From contig JAKAWF010000076.1 of the NCBI GenBank assembly GCA_021817025.1, forward strand, positions 1 to 13,232: a stretch of 13,232 nt of DNA, read 5' to 3'. The stretch's first letter is position 1. Each line of letters starts with the position of its first letter. Origin of the DNA: a bacterium (GTDB lineage: Bacteria > Chloroflexota > Dormibacteria > UBA8260 > Bog-877). The notes beneath the pieces are model-generated. The model did no database searches. It worked only from the letters and a program-made list of their open reading frames with translations, and was not told the origin of the DNA. The position numbers were made by a program, and so were the translations under genes. Below are positions 1 to 7,551 of this stretch, piece after piece.

Positions 1-1051
1 TGACCTTGAACGAGAGGCCGGGCCAGGCCAGGAAGCTGGTCGCCGCCGCCGCCCGGACCGGGATGCCCGAATGCCACTGGGAGGTGAGCGTTCCAACCCG
101 CTGGCCGGCCGCGACCGGCGCGAAAGATTCCAGGTGGGGCCAGGTCGCCGCCAGCAACCCGAGGCTGGCCTGCTCCGCCGCCACAATCCCGGTGTAGGCA
201 TTGCCGGGCTGGGCCAGCACCGCCCCCAGCAGCTCCGCCGGGCGGCCGGCGACGATCCTGCGGGCGGCGAAGACGAAGCAGCCACCGGCCGCGGCGGTCC
301 ACCCGGTCTTGATCCCCACCACCCCCTGCTGCCCCAGCACGTAGTCGTAGTTGCGGACCGTGCCCGCCAGCGGCAGCACCGCGGTGGGCATCGCCACGAT
401 CTGGGCCAGCACCGGCTGGGCCATCACCGCCTCCGCCAAGCGCACCAGGTCCGAGGCGGTGCTGATCGTGGCCGAGCTCAGACCGCTGGCGTCGGCGAAG
501 ACGGTGCGACGCATTCCCAGCGACCGCGCCGTCTGGTTCATCCGCGCCACGAAGGCGCTCTCCGAGCCCGCGGCCCAGGTCGCCAGCAGGGCCGCGAAGT
601 TGTCCCCTGACGGCAGCAGCAGCCCCTCCAAGAGCTGGAACTCGGAGAGGGACTCCCCGGCCGCAACCTTGACCACCGAGTCGCCCTGCGCCACCTCCTG
701 CTGGTAGAGGGCGAGGTCGGCGGCGGTGACGGTGAGCGACGGTCCACTCTGGCCGAGCAGGAGTGGATGGCTTTGCAGCACCAGCAGGGCGGTCATCAGC
801 TTGGTGACACTGGCGATGGCGACCGGATCCTGCCCTGGGGTCTGGCCCACCCATCCGGTGCCCGCCAGGAACAGGGATGCCTGCCCGGTGGCCGGCCAGG
901 GTAGGTCCAGCCCGCTCCCCGGCACCACGTAGGAACTCACCTGGAGCGGGGCCAGACGGAGCGCCGGGAGCGGCCGGAGCAGCTGCGCCGCTCCCCCTGC
1001 CAGCAGCACGGCCGGCACCAGGAGAAGCGGGAGTCTGCGGGTCCACCTCAC
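1..1051 (-). CDS. D-alanyl-D-alanine carboxypeptidase (peptidase S11 family), 3' end cut by window edge
   Basis: Serine D,D-carboxypeptidase (low-molecular-weight penicillin-binding protein) expected to trim the terminal D-Ala from peptidoglycan stem peptides outside the membrane. My translation gives 350 residues before the window edge. The N-terminus RRLPLLLVPAVLLAGGAAQLL (in part) is a signal or membrane anchor. Active-site motifs are SVTK (Ser81, Lys84), PSGDN (Ser148-Asn151) and KTG (248-250) in GIKTGW. The second motif is SGDN rather than the common SxN form (for example SGND), so Asp and Asn appear swapped. The GTG start at 1051-1049 lies 3 nt after the RNase J stop, has no clear Shine-Dalgarno, and probably depends on translational coupling. 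This frame can be missed because the gene is incomplete and begins with GTG. Family call is firm; the exact subtype (DacA/DacB/DacF-like) is not resolved. Confidence 0.88.
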   Translation of the reverse strand, partial: MRWTRRLPLLLVPAVLLAGGAAQLLRPLPALRLAPLQVSSYVVPGSGLDLPWPATGQASLFLAGTGWVGQTPGQDPVAIASVTKLMTALLVLQSHPLLLGQSGPSLTVTAADLALYQQEVAQGDSVVKVAAGESLSEFQLLEGLLLPSGDNFAALLATWAAGSESAFVARMNQTARSLGMRRTVFADASGLSSATISTASDLVRLAEAVMAQPVLAQIVAMPTAVLPLAGTVRNYDYVLGQQGVVGIKTGWTAAAGGCFVFAARRIVAGRPAELLGAVLAQPGNAYTGIVAAEQASLGLLAATWPHLESFAPVAAGQRVGTLTSQWHSGIPVRAAAATSFLAWPGLSFKV

Positions 1052-1054
1052 CGG

Positions 1055-2701
1055 TCAGGGAAAGGCGACCATGGGCACCACGGTCGGGCGCCAGGCCCCC
1101 TGGGCGGCGAGATGAGCGTCCATGACCGCCTGCACGGTGTCCCTCAGATCCGCCGCATGGGCGAAGCCCGCCCGGTGATTGCGAAAGGCCACCCGGACCG
1201 CCTCCGACCCCTCGTCCAGGAGGCGACGCTGGTGGGGATCCGGGGCTGGGGCCAGCGCCGTGGCCCGCGGCCCCCACCGCAGAGTCCGAAGTCTCCGGTC
1301 GACGCCGAGCGACACCGTCACGACCACATCGTCGGCGGACCCGGCGGCCCTCTTCCGGATCTTGGCGTGACCTTCCATGTGCCCATCCGCGTCGACCATC
1401 ACCGCCCCCACCCGCACGCTGCCGGCGATCCGCATCCGGCCCGCTCCCACCTCCAGGACCGTGCCGTTCTCCAGCACGGCCACCCGGCTCGGGCCGAGCC
1501 CACAGTCCTCGGCGATGCGACGGTGCGCGTCAAGATGGCGCGGCTCCCCGTGGACCGGCGCGAAGAACTGGGGCCGGAGCAGCTCCAACACGAAGCGCAG
1601 CTCCTCCTGCGCAGCGTGACCACTGGCGTGGACGCCGTCACGACTGCCCGCCAGGATCCGCACCCCGTGGTCCACCAGCAGATTGACGACCCGGCTGACG
1701 GTGGCCTCGTTGCCGGGTATCGGATTTGCCGCCAACACCACCGTGTCCCGGGGCCGCACCCGCACGAATGGATGGGTGCCGGAGGCGATCCGGCTGAGCG
1801 CGGCCAGGGGCTCACCCTGAGATCCCGTGGCCAGCAGACACACCTCCTTGTCGGCCAGGCCGGCCAGGTCCCGAGGCGCCAGGAGCCCCCCCGGGGGCTG
1901 CCGGAGGTACCCCAGCTCCATCGCGGTGGCGACGTTCCGGAGCATGCTCCGCCCCACCAGGCAGGAACGGCGGCCGCTCTCAGCCGCCAGCTCCACGATC
2001 TGGCGGAGGCGGGCCAGGTTGCTGGCGAAGGTGACCACTATCACCCTCCCCTCGGAGTCCCGCAGGGCCCGGTCCAGCGCCGGCCGAACGGTCATCTCCG
2101 ACGGAGTGATGCCTTCGTTGGGGGCATTGGTGCTGTCGCTGAGCAGCAGCCTGACTCCCCGCCGGCCGAGCTCCGCCAGCCGGGCCAGGTTGGGTGGCGC
2201 CCCCCCGACGGGGGTCTGGTCCAGCTTGAAGTCGCCGGAGTGAACGACCAGCCCCGCCGGAGTCTCGATCGCCAACCCGCAGGTGCCCGGAACGCTGTGG
2301 GTCATGTGCACGAACTCGGCGGTCATGGCCCCGACCCGGACTGTCTCCCCGGGCTGGACCTCGTGGAGCTCGGGCCGCGTCCGCAGCCCGCGTCTCTCCA
2401 GCTTGTTCCGAAGCAGCCCAAGCGTCATCCCTGTTCCGTATATCGGCACACTGAAGTCGCTCAGGTAGAAAGGCAGGGCCCCGATGTGGTCCTCGTGGCC
2501 GTGAGTCAGGAGCACGGCCCGGAGTCGTGCCCGGCGCGCCAGCAAGAACGAGATGTCCGGCAGGACCACGTCCACTCCCACCATCTCCGTCTCCGGAAAG
2601 CTGAGCCCGGCGTCGATCACCACCACGTCGTCGCCGCACTCGAGCAGGGCCAGGTTCTTGCCGATCTCCCCCAGCCCGCCCAGCGGAATGAAGCGGATCA
2701 C
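1055..2701 (-). CDS. rnj: Ribonuclease J (metallo-beta-lactamase / beta-CASP RNase)
   Basis: Cytoplasmic 5'-3' exo- and endoribonuclease for mRNA decay and rRNA/5'-end processing. Numbered from GTG 2701, the beta-lactamase domain opens with FIPLGGLGEIGKN, then shows the di-zinc motif THGHEDH (66-72), His135 in THSVPG, HSGDFK (154-159) and SDSTNA (188-193). The beta-CASP part follows, with ATGSQGEP (291-298), HASGHA (358-363) and PVHGEPRHL (382-390). The last stretch fits the C-terminal oligomerisation domain. GTG 2701 gives 548 aa, close to the usual 550-560. An in-frame TTG at 2851 would add 50 low-complexity residues overlapping the glycosylase gene, so I prefer the short form. A GGAGAGG lies about 30 nt before GTG 2701, too far to be a standard ribosome site. 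Upstream neighbour is the glycosylase; downstream, the carboxypeptidase. Confidence 0.95.
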   Translation of the reverse strand: MIRFIPLGGLGEIGKNLALLECGDDVVVIDAGLSFPETEMVGVDVVLPDISFLLARRARLRAVLLTHGHEDHIGALPFYLSDFSVPIYGTGMTLGLLRNKLERRGLRTRPELHEVQPGETVRVGAMTAEFVHMTHSVPGTCGLAIETPAGLVVHSGDFKLDQTPVGGAPPNLARLAELGRRGVRLLLSDSTNAPNEGITPSEMTVRPALDRALRDSEGRVIVVTFASNLARLRQIVELAAESGRRSCLVGRSMLRNVATAMELGYLRQPPGGLLAPRDLAGLADKEVCLLATGSQGEPLAALSRIASGTHPFVRVRPRDTVVLAANPIPGNEATVSRVVNLLVDHGVRILAGSRDGVHASGHAAQEELRFVLELLRPQFFAPVHGEPRHLDAHRRIAEDCGLGPSRVAVLENGTVLEVGAGRMRIAGSVRVGAVMVDADGHMEGHAKIRKRAAGSADDVVVTVSLGVDRRLRTLRWGPRATALAPAPDPHQRRLLDEGSEAVRVAFRNHRAGFAHAADLRDTVQAVMDAHLAAQGAWRPTVVPMVAFP

Positions 2702-2750
2702 CCCTGGGGCCGGCGGCCCGGCGAGGTCGTCCGGGTGCCTCTCCGAAGTG

Positions 2751-3410
2751 CTAGAAGAGGCCAAGCTGCTCGGCCGACTGCGGCCTCGATCCGGGGGCCG
2801 CTGCCAGCCCGGCCGACAGCGCGTGCGCCTGCTGTTCGAGGTGCTGACCAAGCCGCCTGAAGTCCTCGACCAGGACCGCCTTCAGGGAGCCGTTGTAGAG
2901 CGCCGCGGCGGGGTGATAGCAGGGCATGTAGGTCCGCTCCCCGACCCTCATGAGCTGGCCGTGACACCTGGAGATCCAGGGGGCCCCGGGCAGCAGCCGC
3001 TGGAGGGCGTGGCGCCCCAAGATGAGGATGACCTTCGGCTCGATCACGGCAATCTGCGCATCCAGGTAGCCGGCGCAGGCCTCGACCTCCTCGGGCAGGG
3101 GGTCTCGGTTCCCCGGCGGGCGCGACTTGAGCACATTGGTTATGAAGATGTCCTCGCGTCCGAGCCCGATCCCCTCCAGGAGCTCGTTCAAGAGCTGGCC
3201 GGCGGCTCCCACGAAGGGCAGCCCCTCCTGGTCCTCGCGCTCGCCGGGCGCCTCCCCCACCGCCATCAGGGTGGCCCCGCCTGGCCCGGACCCGGGCACT
3301 CCCCGGATCCTGGTCAGGTGCAAGGGACAGAGCCGGCAGGCCGCGACCTGAGACGCGATTGCGTCCAGGCGGACCTGCCGCTCCGCTGCCGTGTAACCCG
3401 GGTCAGGCAC
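2751..3410 (-). CDS. Family 4 (UDGa-type) uracil-DNA glycosylase
   Basis: Removes uracil from DNA to start base-excision repair. 219 aa, typical for the family. CRLC (Cys25, Cys28) provides two Fe-S ligands. Motif A is GEAPGE (52-57), followed by EGLPFVG. TNVLKSRPPGNRDP (91-104) is the conserved family-4 segment, Cys112 the next ligand, and YHPAAAL (165-171) the catalytic/DNA-binding HP motif. In Thermus UDGa-type enzymes the segment reads K-C-R-P-P; here the codon is TCG (Ser96), so the third Fe-S cysteine appears replaced while its 16-residue spacing to Cys112 is kept. There is no KRRIH insertion as in UdgX. The start is GTG 3410, inside the end of pnp (8-nt overlap), implying coupled translation. 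The C-terminal 30 residues are Ala/Gln-rich and look like a tail. SPO1-type 'phage polymerase domain' annotations refer to this same family. Confidence 0.93.
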   Translation of the reverse strand: MPDPGYTAAERQVRLDAIASQVAACRLCPLHLTRIRGVPGSGPGGATLMAVGEAPGEREDQEGLPFVGAAGQLLNELLEGIGLGREDIFITNVLKSRPPGNRDPLPEEVEACAGYLDAQIAVIEPKVILILGRHALQRLLPGAPWISRCHGQLMRVGERTYMPCYHPAAALYNGSLKAVLVEDFRRLGQHLEQQAHALSAGLAAAPGSRPQSAEQLGLF

Positions 3411-5544
3411 CGGCCGGATTGTGATCGCCGCCGGCTCCGTTAGCCCCGAGCTCGACGATCGCCTGCTTGCGGGAGAGGTTGACCCGGCCCCGGTCGTCGA
3501 TCTCGGTGACCTTGACCATGATCTCGTCCCCGATGTTCACGACGTCCTCGACCCGGTTGACTCGCTGCTCGGCCAGCTGCGAGATGTGGACCAGACCGTC
3601 CTGGCGCGGCAGGATCTCCACGAAGGCTCCGAACGGCATGATCCTGACCACCTTGCCCTTGTAGATCCGGCCCACCTCCACCGACTCGGTGAGGTCACGG
3701 ATCATCGCCACCGCCCGTTCCATCGCGGCCTCGTCCACCGTGGCCAAGAAGACCTTGCCGTCATCCTCGATGTCGATCTGGCAGCCGGTCTCCTCCTGAA
3801 TCCTGCGAATGGTCTTGCCTCCCGGGCCGATCAGGTCCCGGATCTTGTCGGGGTGGATGTTGATGGTGATGATCCGGGGCGCGAAGTTCGACATCGCCTG
3901 CCGCGGGGTGCCGAGCGCCTCGGCCATCTTGCCCAGGATGTGGAGCCGCCCCTGCCGGGCCTGCTCCAGCGCCTGCCGGAAGATCTCGGAGGTCAACCCC
4001 CCGACTTTGATGTCCATCTGGAGGGCGGTGATCCCGTCGCGAGTGCCGGCCACCTTGAAGTCCATGTCGCCCAGGGCGTCCTCCATCCCCTGGATGTCGG
4101 AGAGAATGGCATAGCGCGAGCTGTCCTGGTCGTCGGTGATGAGCCCCATCGCGATACCGCCCACGGGGGCCTTGATCGGGACCCCGGCGTCCATCAGGGC
4201 CAGGGTGCTGCCGCAGACGCTGGCCATCGAGGTGCTGCCGTTGCTGGAGAGAATTTCGGTCACCACCCGGATGGTGTACGGGAACTGGTCCGCCGGTGGG
4301 ACCATGACCCTGACCGCCCTCTCCGCGAGCGCTCCGTGCCCGATCTCCCGGCGGCCGGGGGACCGCAACGGCCGCGCCTCCCCGACCGAGTAGGGCGGGA
4401 AGTTGTAGTGGTGCATGTAACGCTTGAATTCCTGCAAGCCCAGGGTGTCGAGCCGCTGCTGGTCGGACATCGTCCCCAGCGTCGCCACCGACAGGGCCTG
4501 GGTCTGGCCCCTGGTGAAGACCGCGCTGCCATGGGTCCGCGGGAGCACTCCCACCTCACACCAGATCGGCCGGATCTCCTCCGGGCGGCGGCCGTCGGGC
4601 CGCAGCCCCTCGTCGAGGATCGCCCGCCGGACAGCCATCTTGAGGACCGACTCGAAGGCGGCTGACACATCGCCGCCGTGATCCGGGAAGCGCTCCTGGA
4701 GCTGCCGCTGGACATCTGCCCTGACGGCGTCGAGCTGAACGTCGCGCTGGGGCTTGTCGGCCTCCCTGAAGGCCTGGTTGATGCGGTCGTAGGCGACCTC
4801 GGCGACCGCCTGCTTGATCTCGGCCGGCGTGCCGACATGGGGGTATTCCATGTCCGGCTTGCCGACCTTGGCGACCAGCTCCTCGATCATCTCCACAATC
4901 TGCTTGATGCGCTCGTGAGCCCTCGCCAGCGCCTCCACCATGACCTCCTCGGAGACCTCGCTGGCGCCCGCCTCCACCATGTTGATGGCGTGCTTGGTGC
5001 CGGCCACGATCAGGTCCAGCCGGCTGCCCTCAAGCTCCAGCGCCGGCAGGCTGGGGTTCTCCACCAGCTCGCCGTCAAAGAGGCCCATCCGCACCGCCGC
5101 CACCGGGCCGCCGTGAGGGATGTCGCTGATCGCCACCGCCGCTCCCGCGCCGATCAGGGCCATGATCGTGGGGTCGTGGAGCTGATCGGCAGACAGGACG
5201 GTGGCCACGATCTGGACGTCGTTGCGGAAGTCCTTGGGAAAGAGCGGGCGCATCGGCCGGTCCATCATTCGGCAGGCCAGAATCGCGGCCTCGCCGGGCC
5301 GTGCCTCGCGGCGGAAGAAGGACCCCGGGATCCTTCCCACCGCGTACATCTTCTCCTCGTAGTCACACGTCAGGGGAAAGAAGTCGATCCCCGGGCGCGG
5401 ACCCCGGCTGGCGGTCGCCGTGACCAGCACCACCGTGTCGCCCTGGCGAACCACCACCGCGCCGTTGGCCAGGCCGGCCAGCCGGCCGGTCTCAATGCTT
5501 AGCTCAGCACCATCAAATGTGCGCGCAACAACTGTCTTTTCCAT
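3403..5544 (-). CDS. pnp: Polyribonucleotide nucleotidyltransferase (PNPase)
   Basis: Phosphorolytic 3'-5' exoribonuclease, trimeric, central to RNA turnover; it can also add 3' tails. 713 aa, normal length. Order: N-terminal RNase PH domain (about 1-140), helical linker, second RNase PH core (about 310-540) with GRREIG (397-402), SSNGSTSMA (433-441) and the Asp pair 489/495 in EDALGDMDFKVAG matching the E. coli D486/D492 spacing. A KH domain follows (IRDLIGPGGKTIRRIQEETG, 568-587), then an S1 domain (GRIYKGKVVRIMPFGAFVEI, 625-644). The C-terminal tail is short and Gly/Ala-rich. ATG 5544 has an excellent Shine-Dalgarno (GGGGAGG). It lies downstream of rpsO, the arrangement known in many bacteria, and overlaps the glycosylase gene. 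Regulation through leader structure is plausible given the hairpin at 5628-5649. Confidence 0.98.
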   Translation of the reverse strand: MEKTVVARTFDGAELSIETGRLAGLANGAVVVRQGDTVVLVTATASRGPRPGIDFFPLTCDYEEKMYAVGRIPGSFFRREARPGEAAILACRMMDRPMRPLFPKDFRNDVQIVATVLSADQLHDPTIMALIGAGAAVAISDIPHGGPVAAVRMGLFDGELVENPSLPALELEGSRLDLIVAGTKHAINMVEAGASEVSEEVMVEALARAHERIKQIVEMIEELVAKVGKPDMEYPHVGTPAEIKQAVAEVAYDRINQAFREADKPQRDVQLDAVRADVQRQLQERFPDHGGDVSAAFESVLKMAVRRAILDEGLRPDGRRPEEIRPIWCEVGVLPRTHGSAVFTRGQTQALSVATLGTMSDQQRLDTLGLQEFKRYMHHYNFPPYSVGEARPLRSPGRREIGHGALAERAVRVMVPPADQFPYTIRVVTEILSSNGSTSMASVCGSTLALMDAGVPIKAPVGGIAMGLITDDQDSSRYAILSDIQGMEDALGDMDFKVAGTRDGITALQMDIKVGGLTSEIFRQALEQARQGRLHILGKMAEALGTPRQAMSNFAPRIITINIHPDKIRDLIGPGGKTIRRIQEETGCQIDIEDDGKVFLATVDEAAMERAVAMIRDLTESVEVGRIYKGKVVRIMPFGAFVEILPRQDGLVHISQLAEQRVNRVEDVVNIGDEIMVKVTEIDDRGRVNLSRKQAIVELGANGAGGDHNPAGA

Positions 5545-5550
5545 CGCCTG

Positions 5551-5557
5551 CCTCCCC
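5551..5557 (-). promoter_or_regulatory. Strong ribosome binding site of pnp
   Basis: GGGGAGG on the minus strand, 6 nt before the ATG at 5544. It is one of the best Shine-Dalgarno sequences in the window and fixes the PNPase start. Confidence 0.8.
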
Positions 5558-5627
5558 GCGTCCTCCCAGGGGAAGCCGGAGGCTCACCGGTCGCCGTGAG
5601 GGCTGCGCGGTTAGGGAGTGGGGATGA

Positions 5628-5649
5628 GAGCTGAACCTTGGTTCGGCTC
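5628..5649 (-). promoter_or_regulatory. Hairpin in the rpsO-pnp spacer (pnp leader)
   Basis: In the minus-strand transcript GAGC and GAACC pair with GGTTC and GCTC around an AA centre, with one C/A mismatch between the two stem blocks. It lies about 85 nt upstream of the pnp start. In enterobacteria the pnp leader hairpin is cut by RNase III and lets PNPase control its own mRNA; the position here is comparable. That this hairpin does the same is inference. There is no U-run, so it does not look like a terminator. The rest of the 235-nt spacer (5545-5779) holds no gene I can support; an AT-rich patch near 5726-5733 (minus strand TATTTATT) could be a processing site or a -10 element. Confidence 0.45.
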
Positions 5650-5779
5650 CAATCGCCAGTCTCCAACCGTGCCTGCACCGGTTCGACGAGGCCTGCCACC
5701 GCTCCCCAGTGAGGGGTGTGCGGCTGAATAAATACTGCCGGTCGCGGACTGATGCCCGAGCCCCGGTTAACGATCCCTG

Positions 5780-6046
5780 TCAGTGGCGCAGCCCCAGCTC
5801 GGCCACCAAGGCCCGGTAGCGGCCGATGTCGACTCGCATCAGGTAGTCCAGCAGCCGCCGCCGCTTGCCCACCAGCTTGAGCAGGCCTCGCCGCGTGTGA
5901 TGGTCCTTGGGGTGGACCTTGAGGTGCTCGGTGAGCTGACTTATCCTCTCGCTGAAGATCGCGATCTGGACCTCCGGCGATCCGGTGTCACCCTGGTGGC
6001 GACGGTGCCCGTCGATGATCGCGGCCTTGGCTTCACCCTGAAGCAT
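5780..6046 (-). CDS. rpsO: 30S ribosomal protein S15
   Basis: Primary binding protein of the 16S rRNA central domain; helps assemble the small-subunit platform. 88 aa, the standard length. Diagnostic [13 protein letters not shown] (17-29), then [22 protein letters not shown] (38-59 region) and a basic RRRLLDYL segment contacting rRNA. The start is ATG 6046 with AGGAGG 11 nt upstream (6063-6058), a slightly long but strong ribosome site. It is followed by pnp after 234 nt on the same strand and preceded by tRNA-His. S15 autoregulates its own mRNA in several phyla by leader structures that differ between lineages; I did not identify such a structure here. Confidence 0.98.
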   Translation of the reverse strand: MLQGEAKAAIIDGHRRHQGDTGSPEVQIAIFSERISQLTEHLKVHPKDHHTRRGLLKLVGKRRRLLDYLMRVDIGRYRALVAELGLRH

Positions 6047-6164
6047 GCTGAACTGCGCCTCCTAAATAGTCACCACGGACCCCGCCGCGCTCGGCCATGC
6101 CGACTCCAGCTGGGCTCCGGGTCGCAGGCAGCATAGCACAGGGGTCCGGAGCGACCGACGACGG

Positions 6165-6242
6165 TGGGGTGGCTAGAGGGACTTGAACCCTCGACCTCCA
6201 GGGCCACAACCTGGCACTCTAACCTACTGAGCTATAGCCACC
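6165..6242 (-). tRNA. tRNA-His (anticodon GTG)
   Basis: Cloverleaf on the minus strand: acceptor GTGGCTA / TAGCCAC, D stem GCTC/GAGT, anticodon stem CCAGG/CCTGG with loop TTGTGGC giving anticodon GTG, T arm GAGGG-TTCAAGT-CCCTC. The tRNA-His hallmark is present: an extra G at position -1 (6242) facing C73 (6168). The CCA end appears encoded (6167-6165). It is transcribed toward rpsO with 118 nt between them. Confidence 0.96.
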
Positions 6243-6256
6243 GCGTGGACCGCAAG

Positions 6257-6264
6257 TATATATA
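6257..6264. promoter_or_regulatory. TATATATA promoter core between divergent tRNA-His and tadA
   Basis: Only 25 nt separate the tRNA-His 5' end from the first in-frame ATG of tadA, and they hold the self-complementary TATATATA. On the plus strand a -10 hexamer here ends about 6 nt before ATG 6268, which fits a leaderless tadA mRNA. On the minus strand it lies about 15 nt before the mature tRNA end, which fits a short pre-tRNA leader. No convincing -35 box is seen in either direction. Confidence 0.45.
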
Positions 6265-6267
6265 GAG

Positions 6268-6801
6268 ATGGCCGGCATTCCGAATCCCGATCACGTGAGC
6301 CTTCCACCCCGGTCCTCCGAGGGCGCCCGCGGCGCTGCGCCCAGGACCGATCGGTTCTTCATGGAGCACGCTCTCCGGCTGGCGGCCGTCGCCGGCCGGC
6401 GCGGGGAGGTGCCGGTGGGAGCGCTGGCGGTGCGGCAGGGCCAGGTGATCGGGGCCGGGTCCAACCGGGTGGAACGCCTGGGGGACGCGACCGCCCACGC
6501 GGAGATGCTGGCGCTGCGGCGGGCCGGGCGCCGCCTCCTCACCTGGCGCCTGGAGGGAGTGACCCTCTACTCCACCCTGGAGCCCTGCCCCATGTGCGCC
6601 GGGGCGATCCTGCTCAGCCGGGTCGAGCGCGTCGTCTACGGTGCCGACGACCCCCGCAAGGGAGCCTTCGGCAGTGTTTACGACGTGCTGGGAAATGCCG
6701 CCGGAAACCACCACCCGGTGGTTGAGGCCGGCTGTCTGGCGGATCGATCCGCGGGTCTCCTGCAGCAGTTCTTCCAGGGCCTCAGAGGCCAGCGCCCCTG
6801 A
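6268..6801 (+). CDS. tadA: tRNA adenosine(34) deaminase
   Basis: Zinc enzyme converting A34 to inosine in the wobble position of tRNA-Arg(ACG). The CDA-fold signatures are clear: HAE (77-79; zinc His and catalytic Glu) in ATAHAEM, and PCPMC (106-110; zinc Cys107 and Cys110). VPVGALAV (48-55) and the Asn in GAGSNRV (62-68) belong to the conserved N-terminal part. ATG 6268 gives 177 aa with about 28 residues before the family core; a second ATG at 6361 would give 146 aa, closer to the usual 150-160. I keep 6268 because of the TATATATA box just upstream (possible leaderless start), but 6361 is possible. Neither has a good Shine-Dalgarno. The gene converges on the minus-strand gene ending at 6847. 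Confidence 0.95.
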   Translation: MAGIPNPDHVSLPPRSSEGARGAAPRTDRFFMEHALRLAAVAGRRGEVPVGALAVRQGQVIGAGSNRVERLGDATAHAEMLALRRAGRRLLTWRLEGVTLYSTLEPCPMCAGAILLSRVERVVYGADDPRKGAFGSVYDVLGNAAGNHHPVVEAGCLADRSAGLLQQFFQGLRGQRP

Positions 6802-6846
6802 GCCCGCGCGCCCCACCTCGGCGCCGGCCCATCCCCGGGCGGCCGC

Positions 6847-7551
6847 TCACGATTCGATCACCCTCAGGGTGGCCGCCCCTGCCGTGAGCCGCACCGCGTA
6901 CGAGTTGGCCGCGGCAGCGTAGTTCCCGAAGGTGATCAGGTGGGAGTTGTCGGCCACCACCAGGCCCGGACCGCTACTGGTGACGGACCCCACCCCGGCC
7001 CCAGCGAAGACCCTCATCGCGACCCCGCTGGGGGCGCTCACGGCCAACTGGGTGGCGCCTCCGGTCACGGCGACATTGATCTTCCCGACAGCTTCCGGCA
7101 GCCGCAGGGTCATGGTCTGGGCGCCGCCACTGACGGTGAGACCACCGAGGCGAAGGCCTGAGAGGTCGAGGGAGCAGGTCGTGGTCCCGCCGCGGATGGA
7201 GATCGTCCACTCCACCCGCTGGCTGAGTTGGATCGCGATGTGGGTGCTGCCGCTCGCCGAGCTCCCCTGGGACACCTCCACTTCGCCGGTCTGGGGGGTG
7301 GTGATGACGGCAGCGCCGGGAGGACTCACCTGGGCGCGGTACAGTTCGGCGCCCAGGCTGGCGGCGGACACGCTGAGCGACTCGGCGCCGTTCAGAACCA
7401 TCAGCTGAGCGCTCCCGGCCCCGCTCGCCGAACCGGCCCGCGGGGGAGGTGGAGCCCTGGTCACCACGGCCCGGCTGGCGATGACGCCGGCCAGCAGCAG
7501 GATCCCCACGGCCGCCACGCCTACCCGTCTGCGGTCCACTGATGCGAGCAT
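6847..7551 (-). CDS. Unrecognised membrane-anchored secreted protein with beta-rich repeats
   Basis: I do not recognise a named family. From ATG 7551 the product is 234 aa: a short basic N-terminus (DRRR), one hydrophobic segment (about 10-30), a Pro-rich linker (34-37), then a Ser/Gly/Ala-rich extracellular part with alternating polar and hydrophobic residues. Two similar units, LGGLTVSGGAQTMTLRLP (135-152) and KINVAVTGGATQLAVSAP (157-174), share a GGA turn, as in right-handed beta-helix or DUF4097/toast_rack-like putative adhesin proteins; the resemblance is by eye only. A single Cys126 is present. The start is uncertain: ATG 7551 abuts a strong inverted repeat and lacks a Shine-Dalgarno, and GTG 7539 is an alternative. 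The open frame continues upstream to 8346, but that part crosses a tRNA gene in antisense and is not coding. Confidence 0.65.
   Translation of the reverse strand: MLASVDRRRVGVAAVGILLLAGVIASRAVVTRAPPPPRAGSASGAGSAQLMVLNGAESLSVSAASLGAELYRAQVSPPGAAVITTPQTGEVEVSQGSSASGSTHIAIQLSQRVEWTISIRGGTTTCSLDLSGLRLGGLTVSGGAQTMTLRLPEAVGKINVAVTGGATQLAVSAPSGVAMRVFAGAGVGSVTSSGPGLVVADNSHLITFGNYAAAANSYAVRLTAGAATLRVIES

Noticed and set aside
1112..2860. A 582-codon plus-strand open frame antisense to rnj
   Set aside because: The product is His/Pro/Gly/Arg-rich with no domain. The opposite strand encodes an unmistakable RNase J. Long antisense frames are expected at this GC content.
3421..5502. Long plus-strand open frames antisense to pnp
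   Set aside because: Low-complexity products in the shadow of a complete PNPase with all catalytic motifs.
5499..5699. 66-codon minus-strand ORF in the rpsO-pnp spacer
   Set aside because: It overlaps the pnp start in another frame, shows no motif, and its span includes the leader hairpin.
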